NCBI RefSeq assembly: GCF_036327775.1
Contig: NZ_CP109598.1
Coordinates: forward strand, 4,910,001-4,974,000
DNA: 64,000 nt
Reading direction: 5' to 3'
Source of the DNA: Streptomyces sp. NBC_01498
Lineage (GTDB): Bacteria > Actinomycetota > Actinomycetes > Streptomycetales > Streptomycetaceae
The notes beneath the pieces are model-generated. The model was given only the letters and a program-made list of their open reading frames with translations. It had not been told where the DNA came from and made no database searches. A program made the position numbers and the translations under genes. Positions 24,891-32,550 of this stretch are shown here, piece after piece. Each line of letters opens with the position of its first letter. Within the stretch, counting starts at the first letter, position 1.

Positions 24891-27577
24891 GACGCCCCGC
24901 CGGTTCGACACGCGCGCTCGCGCTCGCGGCCGTGGGCACGACCGTACGCACGCGCCTCCGTACGGCCGCGCACACGGCCATACGTACGGCCGCACGCGCG
25001 GTCCTCCGTAAGGAGGCGCCGAGCCGCACACGGGTGCACCTCCGCGCGGAGGCGCCGAGCCGTACGCGGACGCGTGCACGTACGGAGGCGCCCCGACGTA
25101 CGGCGGCCGTCGGCGTCGCCGCGCTGCTGGCCGCCCTCGTGGTCGCGCTGCTCCCGGCGCCCGCCCCGACGACCGCCCCCGCACGGGCGGTGACCCCCGC
25201 CGCCGTACGGGCTCCCGCGGCCGGGGACTCGGCGGTCACCGTGACCGGCACGAAGGGGAAGTACGACGACTTCTCCTCCCTCAAGGTCACCGTCCACCAG
25301 ACCACGCAGCTGCGCGCCCAAGGCGTACGCGTCAGCTGGACCGGAGGCCGCCCGACCGAGACCGGCTTCGCGCACAACTACCTCCAGCTCATGCAGTGCT
25401 GGGGCGAGGACAGGGACGGGCCCCGGCGTGACCAGTGCCAGTTCGGCGGCAGCGGCGTGCGGCAGAGCGGCTCCTGGACCTCGCTGCGGCAGATCGACGC
25501 CGTCCCCGATCCCGCCGAGACGGAGTACATCGGCAACGGGAACGACGAGTCGTACGTACCCTTCCGGCCCGCCAACGGCGAGCAGCCGACGACCGGTTCG
25601 CGCGACTGGACCTACTTCGGCTCCCTGGACACCAACGAGGAGCCGTACGCCGTCACCCATTCGGACGGCACCGGCGAGTTCACCTTCCCGATGCTGACCG
25701 ACCAGGAGGCCGATCAGCTCGGCTGCGGCGCCCCGGTGGCGGAGGGCGCCTCGGTCCGGGGGCGGTCGTGCTGGCTGGTGATCGTCCCGCGCGGGGAGCA
25801 CGACGTCGACGGTGCCACCGGTGCGGGCAACCCGCTCCAGTCGTCCCCGCTCGCCGCCTCCAACTGGGCCCAGCGCATGGCCGTCCGGCTCGACTTCCTG
25901 CCGGTGGGCAACAGCTGCCCGGCCGACCGGGCGGAGCGCCGGGTGATCGGTTCGGAGCTGGTCACCGACGCGATCTCGTCGTGGCAGCCCGCGGTCTGTT
26001 CGGCGGAGGGCGGCGCCAAGTTCGCCTTCAGCCAGAGCGGCGAGGAGAGCGCCCGGGACACGATCTCCCGGCCGGTCGCCGGTGCGCCCGGACTCGCCTT
26101 CACCGTCGATCCGGTCGCGGCGGAGGAGAACGCGGGGGACGCCGGGGAGGGTGGTTCCGGCTCCGTCGTGCACGCGCCCGTGGCGGTCAGCGGTCTCGCG
26201 GTCGGATTCTTCGTCGAACTCCCCGGCTCCGGTCAGCTCGCGTCGATGAGAATCACCCCCCGACTGCTCGCCAAACTGCTCACCTCCTCGTACCAGAAGG
26301 ACGTGACACGCGGGCGCCGCGAAATTCCCGAGCACATCAAGGACAATCCGCTCAGCCTGTTCCACGACCCGGAATTCAAAGAGCTGAATCCGGAGTTCGA
26401 GGACTGGAAACCGACCTCTCTGCCGCCCATGAGTCTCATGGTTCAGCTCGCGAACTCGGACACCACCCGAATGGCCTGGCAGTGGCTCCGCTCGGACCGC
26501 GAGGCCAGGGAATTCCTTTCGGGCGCCGCAGATCCGTGGGGTACAAAGATGAATCCGTACTTCGCGGACCTCGCTCTCGCCACCGAGACGTCCGTGTCCG
26601 ACTTCCCCAAGGCGGACCCCACCCGCACCACGGTCACCATCGGTGAGGACACCCTGGAGTACGGGACCACCGAGGTCGCCCCCTACGTGCAGGACATGCA
26701 CGACGGCGCGCTGCGCACCCGGCGCGGCAACAACGGCGCCACCACCACGGCCGACGCGAGCAGCAACGGCTCGCCCGCCAAGCTGATCAACACCCCGCCG
26801 CTGCCCGGCCAGCGGATGGTCCTCGCCCTGGTCGACGCCGCGTCGGCGGCCCGCTACGGCCTCCAGACCGCAGCCCTGCGCAACGCCGACGGGACCTTCG
26901 TCACCCCCACCGCCGACTCCCTGCTCGCCGGGGTCGCCGCCATGAGGAACTCCCCGGTGCCCGGCGTCCTGGCGACCGACCCGGGCGCGGCCGAGGGCGA
27001 CGCCTATCCGCTCGCCTCGGTGGTCTACGCGGCCGGATTCACCGGCACTCCGGCGGCCGAACGCAAGGACTACGCGGCGCTCGTCCGGTACGCCGCCGGC
27101 CCCGGGCAGTCGCCCGGCGTCTCGCCGGGGCAACTCCCGCCCGGCTACGCGCCGCTCCCTGCGGCGATGCGTACCCAGGCGCTCGCGGCGGCCGACCGGT
27201 TGCAGAACGCCAAGGCCGGCGAAGCGGGCGGCGACCCCTCCGGCGGTGCGGGCGGCGGCGGGGCGGACGGGGCGGGCTCCGCGGCCGGCGGCGCGTTCAC
27301 CGGCGGAGCCGGGTCCGGCGGCGGGGCGCCCGGATCCGGGGGGTCCACGGGCGGGACCGATCCCGCCGCCGAGGGAGGTGCGGCCGGGCCGAGCGCGTCC
27401 GCCACCGCGCCCGCCCCGGCCCGCAGCGTGGCCGCCCCGGCGGGACTGACCCCGTCCACGGTGCTCGGGATCATCCGCTGGGTGCTGCTCGGCGTACTGC
27501 TCGCGGGCGGACTGGCGGCCATTTCGGGCCCCGTACTGCTGCGCCTTTCGGCACGGAAATCGGCGGGCGCCGGATGA
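24887..27577 (+). CDS. Large exported membrane-anchored protein of Pst-like cluster
   Basis: The 896-aa protein overlaps the previous gene by ATGA. It has an Arg-rich leader of about 65 residues with 12-aa repeats, a hydrophobic signal segment (VGVAALLAALVVALLPAPAP), a long exported body, a Gly/Ala/Ser linker and a C-terminal helix (IIRWVLLGVLLAGGLAAI). The body is not readily named, but about residues 420-500 read like a degenerate PstS-type binding domain: a PVAVSGLAVGF strand, then ITPRLLAKLLTSSY and FHDPEFKELNPEF, where PstS proteins have an AKIFTGKI-like helix and a WNDP..LNP turn. I therefore infer a third binding-protein-like module. The true start could lie downstream of the repeats. 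Confidence 0.75.
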   Translation: MRRPAGSTRALALAAVGTTVRTRLRTAAHTAIRTAARAVLRKEAPSRTRVHLRAEAPSRTRTRARTEAPRRTAAVGVAALLAALVVALLPAPAPTTAPARAVTPAAVRAPAAGDSAVTVTGTKGKYDDFSSLKVTVHQTTQLRAQGVRVSWTGGRPTETGFAHNYLQLMQCWGEDRDGPRRDQCQFGGSGVRQSGSWTSLRQIDAVPDPAETEYIGNGNDESYVPFRPANGEQPTTGSRDWTYFGSLDTNEEPYAVTHSDGTGEFTFPMLTDQEADQLGCGAPVAEGASVRGRSCWLVIVPRGEHDVDGATGAGNPLQSSPLAASNWAQRMAVRLDFLPVGNSCPADRAERRVIGSELVTDAISSWQPAVCSAEGGAKFAFSQSGEESARDTISRPVAGAPGLAFTVDPVAAEENAGDAGEGGSGSVVHAPVAVSGLAVGFFVELPGSGQLASMRITPRLLAKLLTSSYQKDVTRGRREIPEHIKDNPLSLFHDPEFKELNPEFEDWKPTSLPPMSLMVQLANSDTTRMAWQWLRSDREAREFLSGAADPWGTKMNPYFADLALATETSVSDFPKADPTRTTVTIGEDTLEYGTTEVAPYVQDMHDGALRTRRGNNGATTTADASSNGSPAKLINTPPLPGQRMVLALVDAASAARYGLQTAALRNADGTFVTPTADSLLAGVAAMRNSPVPGVLATDPGAAEGDAYPLASVVYAAGFTGTPAAERKDYAALVRYAAGPGQSPGVSPGQLPPGYAPLPAAMRTQALAAADRLQNAKAGEAGGDPSGGAGGGGADGAGSAAGGAFTGGAGSGGGAPGSGGSTGGTDPAAEGGAAGPSASATAPAPARSVAAPAGLTPSTVLGIIRWVLLGVLLAGGLAAISGPVLLRLSARKSAGAG
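25009..25098 (+). repeat. 36-bp tandem repeat in the leader of the 896-aa gene
   Basis: GGAGGCGCCGAGCCG begins at 25012 and 25048, and a degenerate copy at 25084, so the period is exactly 36 bases. It encodes 12-residue units of the form (K/A/T)EAPSRTRxxxR ahead of the signal helix. Surrounding GTACGG-rich sequence at 24945-25000 looks like older decayed copies. The in-frame period means copy changes would alter leader length without breaking the gene. Confidence 0.75.
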
Positions 27578-27861
27578 CGTGGTGCGACAGCCGCGCGCGG
27601 GTGCTCCAGGAGTCGTCCAGTAAATCGATTCGTAACCTGATCAACCGGATGAGTTGGTGGTCGCCACGAGTCGGATACGGAAAGGTAATGAACGGCCGGT
27701 CGACGGGCCGGTGGTGACGAAAGTCGCCGAAGTCAAAGAAGTCACCGGGTTTCGAATGCCGAATTCGGAGTTCCTCGTCACGTGTTCATGTTCCACCGCA
27801 CCACCGCGTTTCCGCTTGAGCGTCCATTCCTCATAATCCGTAAAGTCGGAGGAGAACAGAA

Positions 27862-28842
27862 GTGAACGTCAAGTCCCGCGTACGTATCGGTGCTGTCGTC
27901 GGTGCCGCCGCCCTCGCCCTCGGCGCCCTGGCCGCCCCGGCCTCGGCCGACCCGGCCCCCAATTCCAACGGCACCCCCAACTACCGGGTGCTCGCGGGTG
28001 TCGGCTCGGACACCACCCAGGACGTGTTCAACGGCCTGGGCACCAGCATCAACTCCGGCTCCCTCGTCGCCTCGTACAACGCCACCGGCTCGACGACGAT
28101 CAAGACGCGTGCGACGAACTGCGTGATCCCGCGCCCCAACGGCTCCTCGGCCGGTATCAACGCGCTGCGCAACGCGGTCGACAACAACACCGGCTGTCTG
28201 GACTTCGCCCGCTCCTCGCGCGGCGTCTCCAACAGCTCGACCACCGACCTGACCTTCATCCCGTTCGGCAAGGACGCGGTGACCTTCGCGGTCCGCGGCA
28301 ACAGCGCGCTGCCCAAGGCGCTGACGACCGCTCAGCTCACCTCGATCTACACCTGCGACACCACCTCGCTGAACGGCGTCGCGCTCACCCCGCTGCTGCC
28401 CCAGGCGGGCTCCGGCACGCGCTCCTTCTTCCTCGGCGCGCTGGGCCTGACGGAGGACACCTTCGGCAGCTGCGTGGACGACACCGTCCAGGAGCACAAC
28501 GGCGAGGCGCTGAACAGCGCCGGTGACATCGCCCCGTACTCGATCGCCCAGTACATCGCCCAGACCAACCAGCCCGGCGACGTGGCCGACCGCCGCGGTG
28601 CCTCCGTGCTCGGTTCGGTGGACGGCGTCCAGCCGGTGACCGGCGGCGCGCTGAACACCGCCTTCCCCTACAACCGTGACGTCTACAACGTCGTCCCGAC
28701 CAACAAGCTGACCACCGCGAACATCGCCGACACGTTCGTCGGCGGGACCTCCAAGGTCTGCCAGCAGACGGCCGTCATCAACGACTACGGCTTCGGCACC
28801 ATCGCCAACTGCGGCAGCACCGTCCTGAAGGGCGAGAGCTGA
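27862..28842 (+). CDS. Secreted PstS-like substrate-binding protein
   Basis: A 326-aa protein with a clean Sec signal (AAALALGALAAPASADP) and no lipobox, tail helix or sorting motif, so it should be released into the medium or cell wall. GVGSDTTQDVFNGLG near the N-terminus and PQAGSGTRSFFLGALGL in the centre correspond to the phosphate-loop segments of PstS proteins, with Arg following SGT. The gene starts at GTG with GGAGGAG 8 bases upstream and follows a 284-base gap after the 896-aa gene. A strong TTCG-loop hairpin follows, so this gene is probably expressed as a discrete, abundant transcript. Confidence 0.85.
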   Translation: MNVKSRVRIGAVVGAAALALGALAAPASADPAPNSNGTPNYRVLAGVGSDTTQDVFNGLGTSINSGSLVASYNATGSTTIKTRATNCVIPRPNGSSAGINALRNAVDNNTGCLDFARSSRGVSNSSTTDLTFIPFGKDAVTFAVRGNSALPKALTTAQLTSIYTCDTTSLNGVALTPLLPQAGSGTRSFFLGALGLTEDTFGSCVDDTVQEHNGEALNSAGDIAPYSIAQYIAQTNQPGDVADRRGASVLGSVDGVQPVTGGALNTAFPYNRDVYNVVPTNKLTTANIADTFVGGTSKVCQQTAVINDYGFGTIANCGSTVLKGES

Positions 28843-28865
28843 TCACTCTCCACTGACCGCGCGAC

Positions 28866-28893
28866 GGCCGGGCGCCCTTCGGGGTGCCCGGCC
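28866..28893 (+). terminator. TTCG-tetraloop terminator
   Basis: Arms 28866-28877 and 28882-28893 form a 12-bp stem with one G-T pair and a TTCG loop, 24 bases after the stop of the secreted PstS-like gene. Confidence 0.8.
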
Positions 28894-28977
28894 CCACGGC
28901 GTACGCCGTCCCGGGCGACGGCCCCGCCACCGCCCACCTTCCGCCCCGCCGTCCTTCCGCACGGACGGCCCCGACTC

Positions 28978-29011
28978 CCGTACCCCGACCGACTTCCGTA
29001 CCCCGACCGAC
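28978..29011. repeat. 16-bp direct repeat upstream of the LASTG surface-protein gene
   Basis: CCGTACCCCGACCGAC occurs at 28978-28993 and 28996-29011, a period of 18 bases, 35 bases before the next start. The position between a terminator and a start codon suggests a promoter-proximal binding site, but the period is not a helical multiple and slippage is equally possible. Confidence 0.6.
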
Positions 29012-29045
29012 CCATGACCCGTGACCCATTGGGGGGCAACCCACC

Positions 29046-30443
29046 ATGCGAGACACCGCACCACGCAGAATGACCACCGCCCTGCTGATCTGCTGCTCAC
29101 TGCTGCTGGCAGCGGCGACCGCCGTCCTCGGCCTCGCCCCCCAGGCACGGGCGGAAGGGGAGCTCGGCGACCTGACGTTCGCGACGACGTCCGGCAGGAT
29201 CGCGGACAACCCGACCTTCCCGAGGGTGGGTACGGAGGCGGCGTGCCCCGCCGACCACGCCCAGCAGCTCCAGCTGTCCCTGGTCAACGTCAACGCGACG
29301 GGCGGCACGTACCTGCTCGGCAGGACGTCCGCCGGAGCGCCGTACGACCAGGGCCCCGTGGCGGCCGACTTCCCCGCCGGTACGGCGCTGGAGGCGCGCC
29401 TGCGCACGATGATCCCCAGCGGTTCGTTCGACGGCGAGTACGAGATCCGGCTCTTCTGCCGGGACTCCGGCAACATCGGCTCCGACTACTTCACCACCCG
29501 GATCCAGGTCACCGGTGACTCCTGGACGGTCAAGGCCGCCGCCGCCAACCCGACCACGACTACCCTCACCCCGACCCCGGCCCGCACCGCGCCCGTCGGC
29601 GCGGAGGTCACCCTGACGGCCGCCGTCACCCCCGGCGACGCCGCGGGCAAGGTGACGTTCCTGGACGGCACCGAGGTGCTCGGCGCGGTCGATGTCGCCT
29701 CCGGCACCGCCGAGTTGAAGACGTCGGCGCTCGCCGCGGGCGACCACACCCTGACCGCGACGTTCACCCCGGCCGACCCCGCCGCGTACCTCCCGTCCGA
29801 CTCACCGGCCTCCGGCTACAAGGTGACCGGGACCGGCACCTCGCCCTCGCCGGACCCCAGCGAGACCGACACGCCCCCCGACCTCGACGTCACCGACGAG
29901 GACGGCACCCCGCTGGACGTCAACCCGACGCTCACCACCGGGCAGACGGTCCTCGTCACCGCCCGGGGCTACGGCGAGGGCGCCGTGGTCAAGGCCGTAC
30001 TCACCGGCAGCGAGGCCACCTTCCCCGATGCCACCGCCGACGCCGAAGGCACCGTCGCCGACTACGAGTTCACCGTGCCGGACCCGCTGGCGGACGGCTC
30101 GTACACGCTCACGCTCACCGAGGACGCCACGGACGGCCACAGCGTCGAGTTCCTCTTCGGCATCGGCGACGCGCCCGGCCCCGGTCCGAGCCCGAGCCCG
30201 AGCCCGAGCGACTCGGCCGGCGCGGACGGCGGTGCCGGCGACGGGGGCGCGACCGAGGGATCGACGGGCGGCGGCGACAGCGGCGGCTCGGCCGGTTCCG
30301 GAGGCTCCGGCGGAGGCGGCACGGGAAGCCTCGCGTCGACGGGCGTCAACGCCCTGACGCTGGGTCTCGCCTCGGTGCTCCTGTGCGGGCTCGGTACGGC
30401 GTTCGTGCTGCGCGCCCGGCGCGGGGGACTGCTCAGGTTCTGA
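29046..30443 (+). CDS. LASTG cell-wall surface protein with Ig-like domain
   Basis: A 465-aa exported protein. Residues 1-36 are a signal peptide; about 37-160 is an N-terminal domain with two Cys; about 165-260 is a bacterial Ig-like repeat (TTLTPTPARTAPVGAEVTLT, GKVTFLDGTEVLG, GDHTLTATFTPAD). A second beta-sandwich-like stretch covers 285-375, then a Ser/Pro and Gly-rich wall-spanning linker. Residues 429-433 are LASTG, followed by a hydrophobic helix and a basic tail, the sorting signal used by class E sortases in Streptomyces. GGGGGG precedes the ATG. The neighbouring sortase-like protein lacks catalytic residues, so anchoring would need an SrtE encoded elsewhere. Confidence 0.87.
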   Translation: MRDTAPRRMTTALLICCSLLLAAATAVLGLAPQARAEGELGDLTFATTSGRIADNPTFPRVGTEAACPADHAQQLQLSLVNVNATGGTYLLGRTSAGAPYDQGPVAADFPAGTALEARLRTMIPSGSFDGEYEIRLFCRDSGNIGSDYFTTRIQVTGDSWTVKAAAANPTTTTLTPTPARTAPVGAEVTLTAAVTPGDAAGKVTFLDGTEVLGAVDVASGTAELKTSALAAGDHTLTATFTPADPAAYLPSDSPASGYKVTGTGTSPSPDPSETDTPPDLDVTDEDGTPLDVNPTLTTGQTVLVTARGYGEGAVVKAVLTGSEATFPDATADAEGTVADYEFTVPDPLADGSYTLTLTEDATDGHSVEFLFGIGDAPGPGPSPSPSPSDSAGADGGAGDGGATEGSTGGGDSGGSAGSGGSGGGGTGSLASTGVNALTLGLASVLLCGLGTAFVLRARRGGLLRF

Positions 30444-30493
30444 GGCGGCGGCGGGGGTGGGCGCGTCGCCCGTACGCGCGTCCGCCCCCGCCC

Positions 30494-30533
30494 CGGGACC
30501 GGGGCGGGCCCGGAACCGCCCGCCCCGGTCCCG
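30494..30533 (+). terminator. Perfect 16-bp hairpin between surface protein and sortase-like gene
   Basis: Arms 30494-30509 and 30518-30533 are perfectly complementary with an 8-base loop. It begins 51 bases after the stop codon of the LASTG protein. Such a strong stem should end most transcripts, so the sortase-like and pstB genes probably rely on read-through or their own promoter. Confidence 0.85.
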
Positions 30534-30596
30534 TCCCCGGTCCGCCCGCCGTGTGCCCCGGACCCCCCACTCCCCTCCCGCGAGGAACGCCCCGAC

Positions 30597-31532
30597 ATGA
30601 CGACCGTGCTCACTCCACCGCCCCCTCCCGCCGTGACCGCCGCACCGCGACCGGACTCGGGCGCGGACCCGTCCCCACCCCCGGCCCGGCCCGGTCTGGC
30701 ATTCGCCGGGGCCGCCCTGTGCGTGCTCGCCGCCGTCCTGCTCGGCTTCGCGGCCAACCTCACCGTCGTCGGCCATCTCCAGCACGCCCGCGACCAGCGG
30801 ACCGGGTACGACGAACTCCGCGAGCAACTCGCCCTCGGTACCGCCCCGGTGGGACAGCGGACCTTCGACGGCAAGCCCCTGCCCATGGGCGCGCCCGTCG
30901 CGCTCCTGCGCGTCCCCTCGCTCGGACTGCGCGAGGTCGTCGCCGAGGGCACCACCTCCGGTGTCCTCATGTCGGGCCCCGGCCACCGGCGCGACACCGC
31001 GCTCCCCGGCCAGGAGGGCACCAGCGTGATCATGGGCCGTCAGTGGGGCTACGGAAGCCCGTTCAACGACCTGGAACGTCTCCCGCCCGGCGCCTCGATC
31101 GAGGTGACGACCGGTCAGGGAAAGTCCGTGTACCAGGTACTGGGCGTCCGCCGCCCCGGCGACAGGCTCCCCGCGCCCCTCGCCGAGGGCCGGGGCCGGC
31201 TCACCCTCATGACCGCGTCGGGAGCCCCGTACACCCCGGACGGGGTGCTGCGCGTCGACGCGGCGCTCACCACCCCGGTCCAGCCCAGCCCGCCCCGGCC
31301 GCTCCGCGGTGGGTGGATCGGGCCCGCCGAGGAGGCCCTGGGTGGTGAGAACGGTGCCTGGACGGCGATCGCGCTCTGGACCCAGGCGCTGCTGATCGCC
31401 GCCCTTCTCACCGTCTGGCTCCACCGGGTGTGGGGCCGCTGGCAGACCTGGATCGCGGCCGGACCCGTACTCGCCGCCCTCGGCGTCGCCGTCGCGGGCG
31501 CGGCCACCCGCGTCCTTCCCAACCTGCTCTGA
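30597..31532 (+). CDS. Catalytically degenerate sortase-like membrane protein
   Basis: The 311-aa protein has the layout of an actinobacterial sortase: helix 34-55, an extracellular beta-barrel at about 95-225, then two C-terminal helices (258-275, 285-303). Class E-like motifs are recognisable: LLRVPSLGLREVVAEGT, GPGHRRDTALPGQEG and SVIMGRQWGYGSPFNDLERL. In active enzymes the last motif contains AGHR; here it reads MGRQ, so the catalytic His is Arg148. The TLxTC motif reads LTLMTASG, so the catalytic Cys is Ala207. The conserved downstream Arg is at best shifted (Arg219). I infer a binding or scaffolding role without transpeptidase activity. It lies between the LASTG protein and pstB. Confidence 0.85.
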   Translation: MTTVLTPPPPPAVTAAPRPDSGADPSPPPARPGLAFAGAALCVLAAVLLGFAANLTVVGHLQHARDQRTGYDELREQLALGTAPVGQRTFDGKPLPMGAPVALLRVPSLGLREVVAEGTTSGVLMSGPGHRRDTALPGQEGTSVIMGRQWGYGSPFNDLERLPPGASIEVTTGQGKSVYQVLGVRRPGDRLPAPLAEGRGRLTLMTASGAPYTPDGVLRVDAALTTPVQPSPPRPLRGGWIGPAEEALGGENGAWTAIALWTQALLIAALLTVWLHRVWGRWQTWIAAGPVLAALGVAVAGAATRVLPNLL

Positions 31533-31649
31533 AGCCCGTCCCGCTTTTCGACGACGCGCTCCGAAGCTGGCTCCGAAGCCCCGTTCCAGAGCCCCGTCCC
31601 GAAGCCCCGCTCCGACAAAGATCGTCTCCGACAAGGGAGTCCAACCGAG

Positions 31650-32480
31650 ATGGCCGCCGACACGATGCCCCTGCCCACGAACGCGGCCCAGGGTGGCGCG
31701 GGGTCCTCCGCGACGCTCGAAGCCGAAGAGGTCTCCGCCTGGTTCGCCGACCACAAGGTCCTCGACCGGGTCTCGCTCACCATGCCCGCCCTGGAGGTCA
31801 CCGCCCTCATCGGGCCCTCCGGCTGCGGCAAATCGACCTTCCTGCGCATCCTCAACCGCATGCACGAGCTGATCGGCTCCGCCTCCCTGGCCGGCCGCGT
31901 GCTGCTCGACGGCGACGACATCTACGAGCGGGGCCGCCGGATCACCCGGGCCCGCCGTGAGATCGGCATGGTTTTCCAGAAGCCCAATCCGTTCCCCGCG
32001 ATGTCGCTGTACGACAACGTCCTCGCGGGCCTGAGGCTCAACGGCATCAGAGCCGCACGTTCTGGCAAGGACGACCTGGTCGAGGAGTGCCTGACGAAGG
32101 CGGGCCTCTGGCGCGAGGTCAAGGACCGCCTCCGGCAGCCCGGCGGCGCGCTCTCCGGCGGCCAGCAGCAGCGCCTGTGCATCGCGCGGTCACTGGCGGT
32201 ACGCCCCAGGGTCCTGCTGATGGACGAGCCCTGCTCCGCCCTCGACCCGACCTCCACGCGGCGTATCGAGGAGACGATCGCCGAACTGAAGGAGGAGGTC
32301 ACGATCGTCATCGTCACGCACAACATGCAGCAGGCGGCCCGTGTCTCCGACCACTGCGCGTTCTTTCTGGCCGAGCAGGGCACACCGGGCGTGATCGTCG
32401 AACACGGAACGACCGACGCCATGTTCAATTCCCCCCAGGACTCCCGTACGTCGGACTACGTGAACGGCCGCTTCGGCTGA
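31650..32480 (+). CDS. pstB: PstB-like phosphate ABC transporter ATPase
   Basis: A 276-aa ABC ATPase with all catalytic motifs: Walker [11 protein letters not shown]-loop [16 protein letters not shown], signature [15 protein letters not shown] and Walker [14 protein letters not shown]. The PNPFP and MDEPCSALD signatures are diagnostic for PstB. AAGGGAG precedes the ATG. No phoU is present next to it, and in this cluster PstB is separated from the permeases by five genes for exported or membrane proteins rather than following pstA directly. Confidence 0.92.
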   Translation: MAADTMPLPTNAAQGGAGSSATLEAEEVSAWFADHKVLDRVSLTMPALEVTALIGPSGCGKSTFLRILNRMHELIGSASLAGRVLLDGDDIYERGRRITRARREIGMVFQKPNPFPAMSLYDNVLAGLRLNGIRAARSGKDDLVEECLTKAGLWREVKDRLRQPGGALSGGQQQRLCIARSLAVRPRVLLMDEPCSALDPTSTRRIEETIAELKEEVTIVIVTHNMQQAARVSDHCAFFLAEQGTPGVIVEHGTTDAMFNSPQDSRTSDYVNGRFG

Positions 32481-32534
32481 CCCCGCGTGTCCGGCTCCGG
32501 GTTCTTCTCCCTCCGCGCCCGGAGCGCGGGGTCA
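32478..32534 (+). terminator. Long two-part hairpin after pstB
   Basis: TGACCCCGCG at 32478-32487 pairs with CGCGGGGTCA at 32525-32534, and inside it CTCCGGG (32495-32501) pairs with CCCGGAG (32518-32524), leaving a 7-base bulge on the left. It starts on the pstB stop codon and ends just before the GGAGGTG of the beta-lactamase gene, so it could end pstB transcripts or mask that ribosome site. Confidence 0.65.
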
Positions 32535-32550
32535 CCTGGAGGTGTGAACC

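Noticed and set aside
24251..27133. 960-codon minus-strand frame opposite the 896-aa gene
   Set aside because: No start signal or domain; the plus-strand protein has signal peptide, linker and anchor helix and overlaps its neighbour by ATGA.
27832..27837. CATAAT as -10 box for the secreted PstS-like gene
   Set aside because: The nearest TTGAGC is only 10 bases upstream, too close for a -35, and no other partner is visible.
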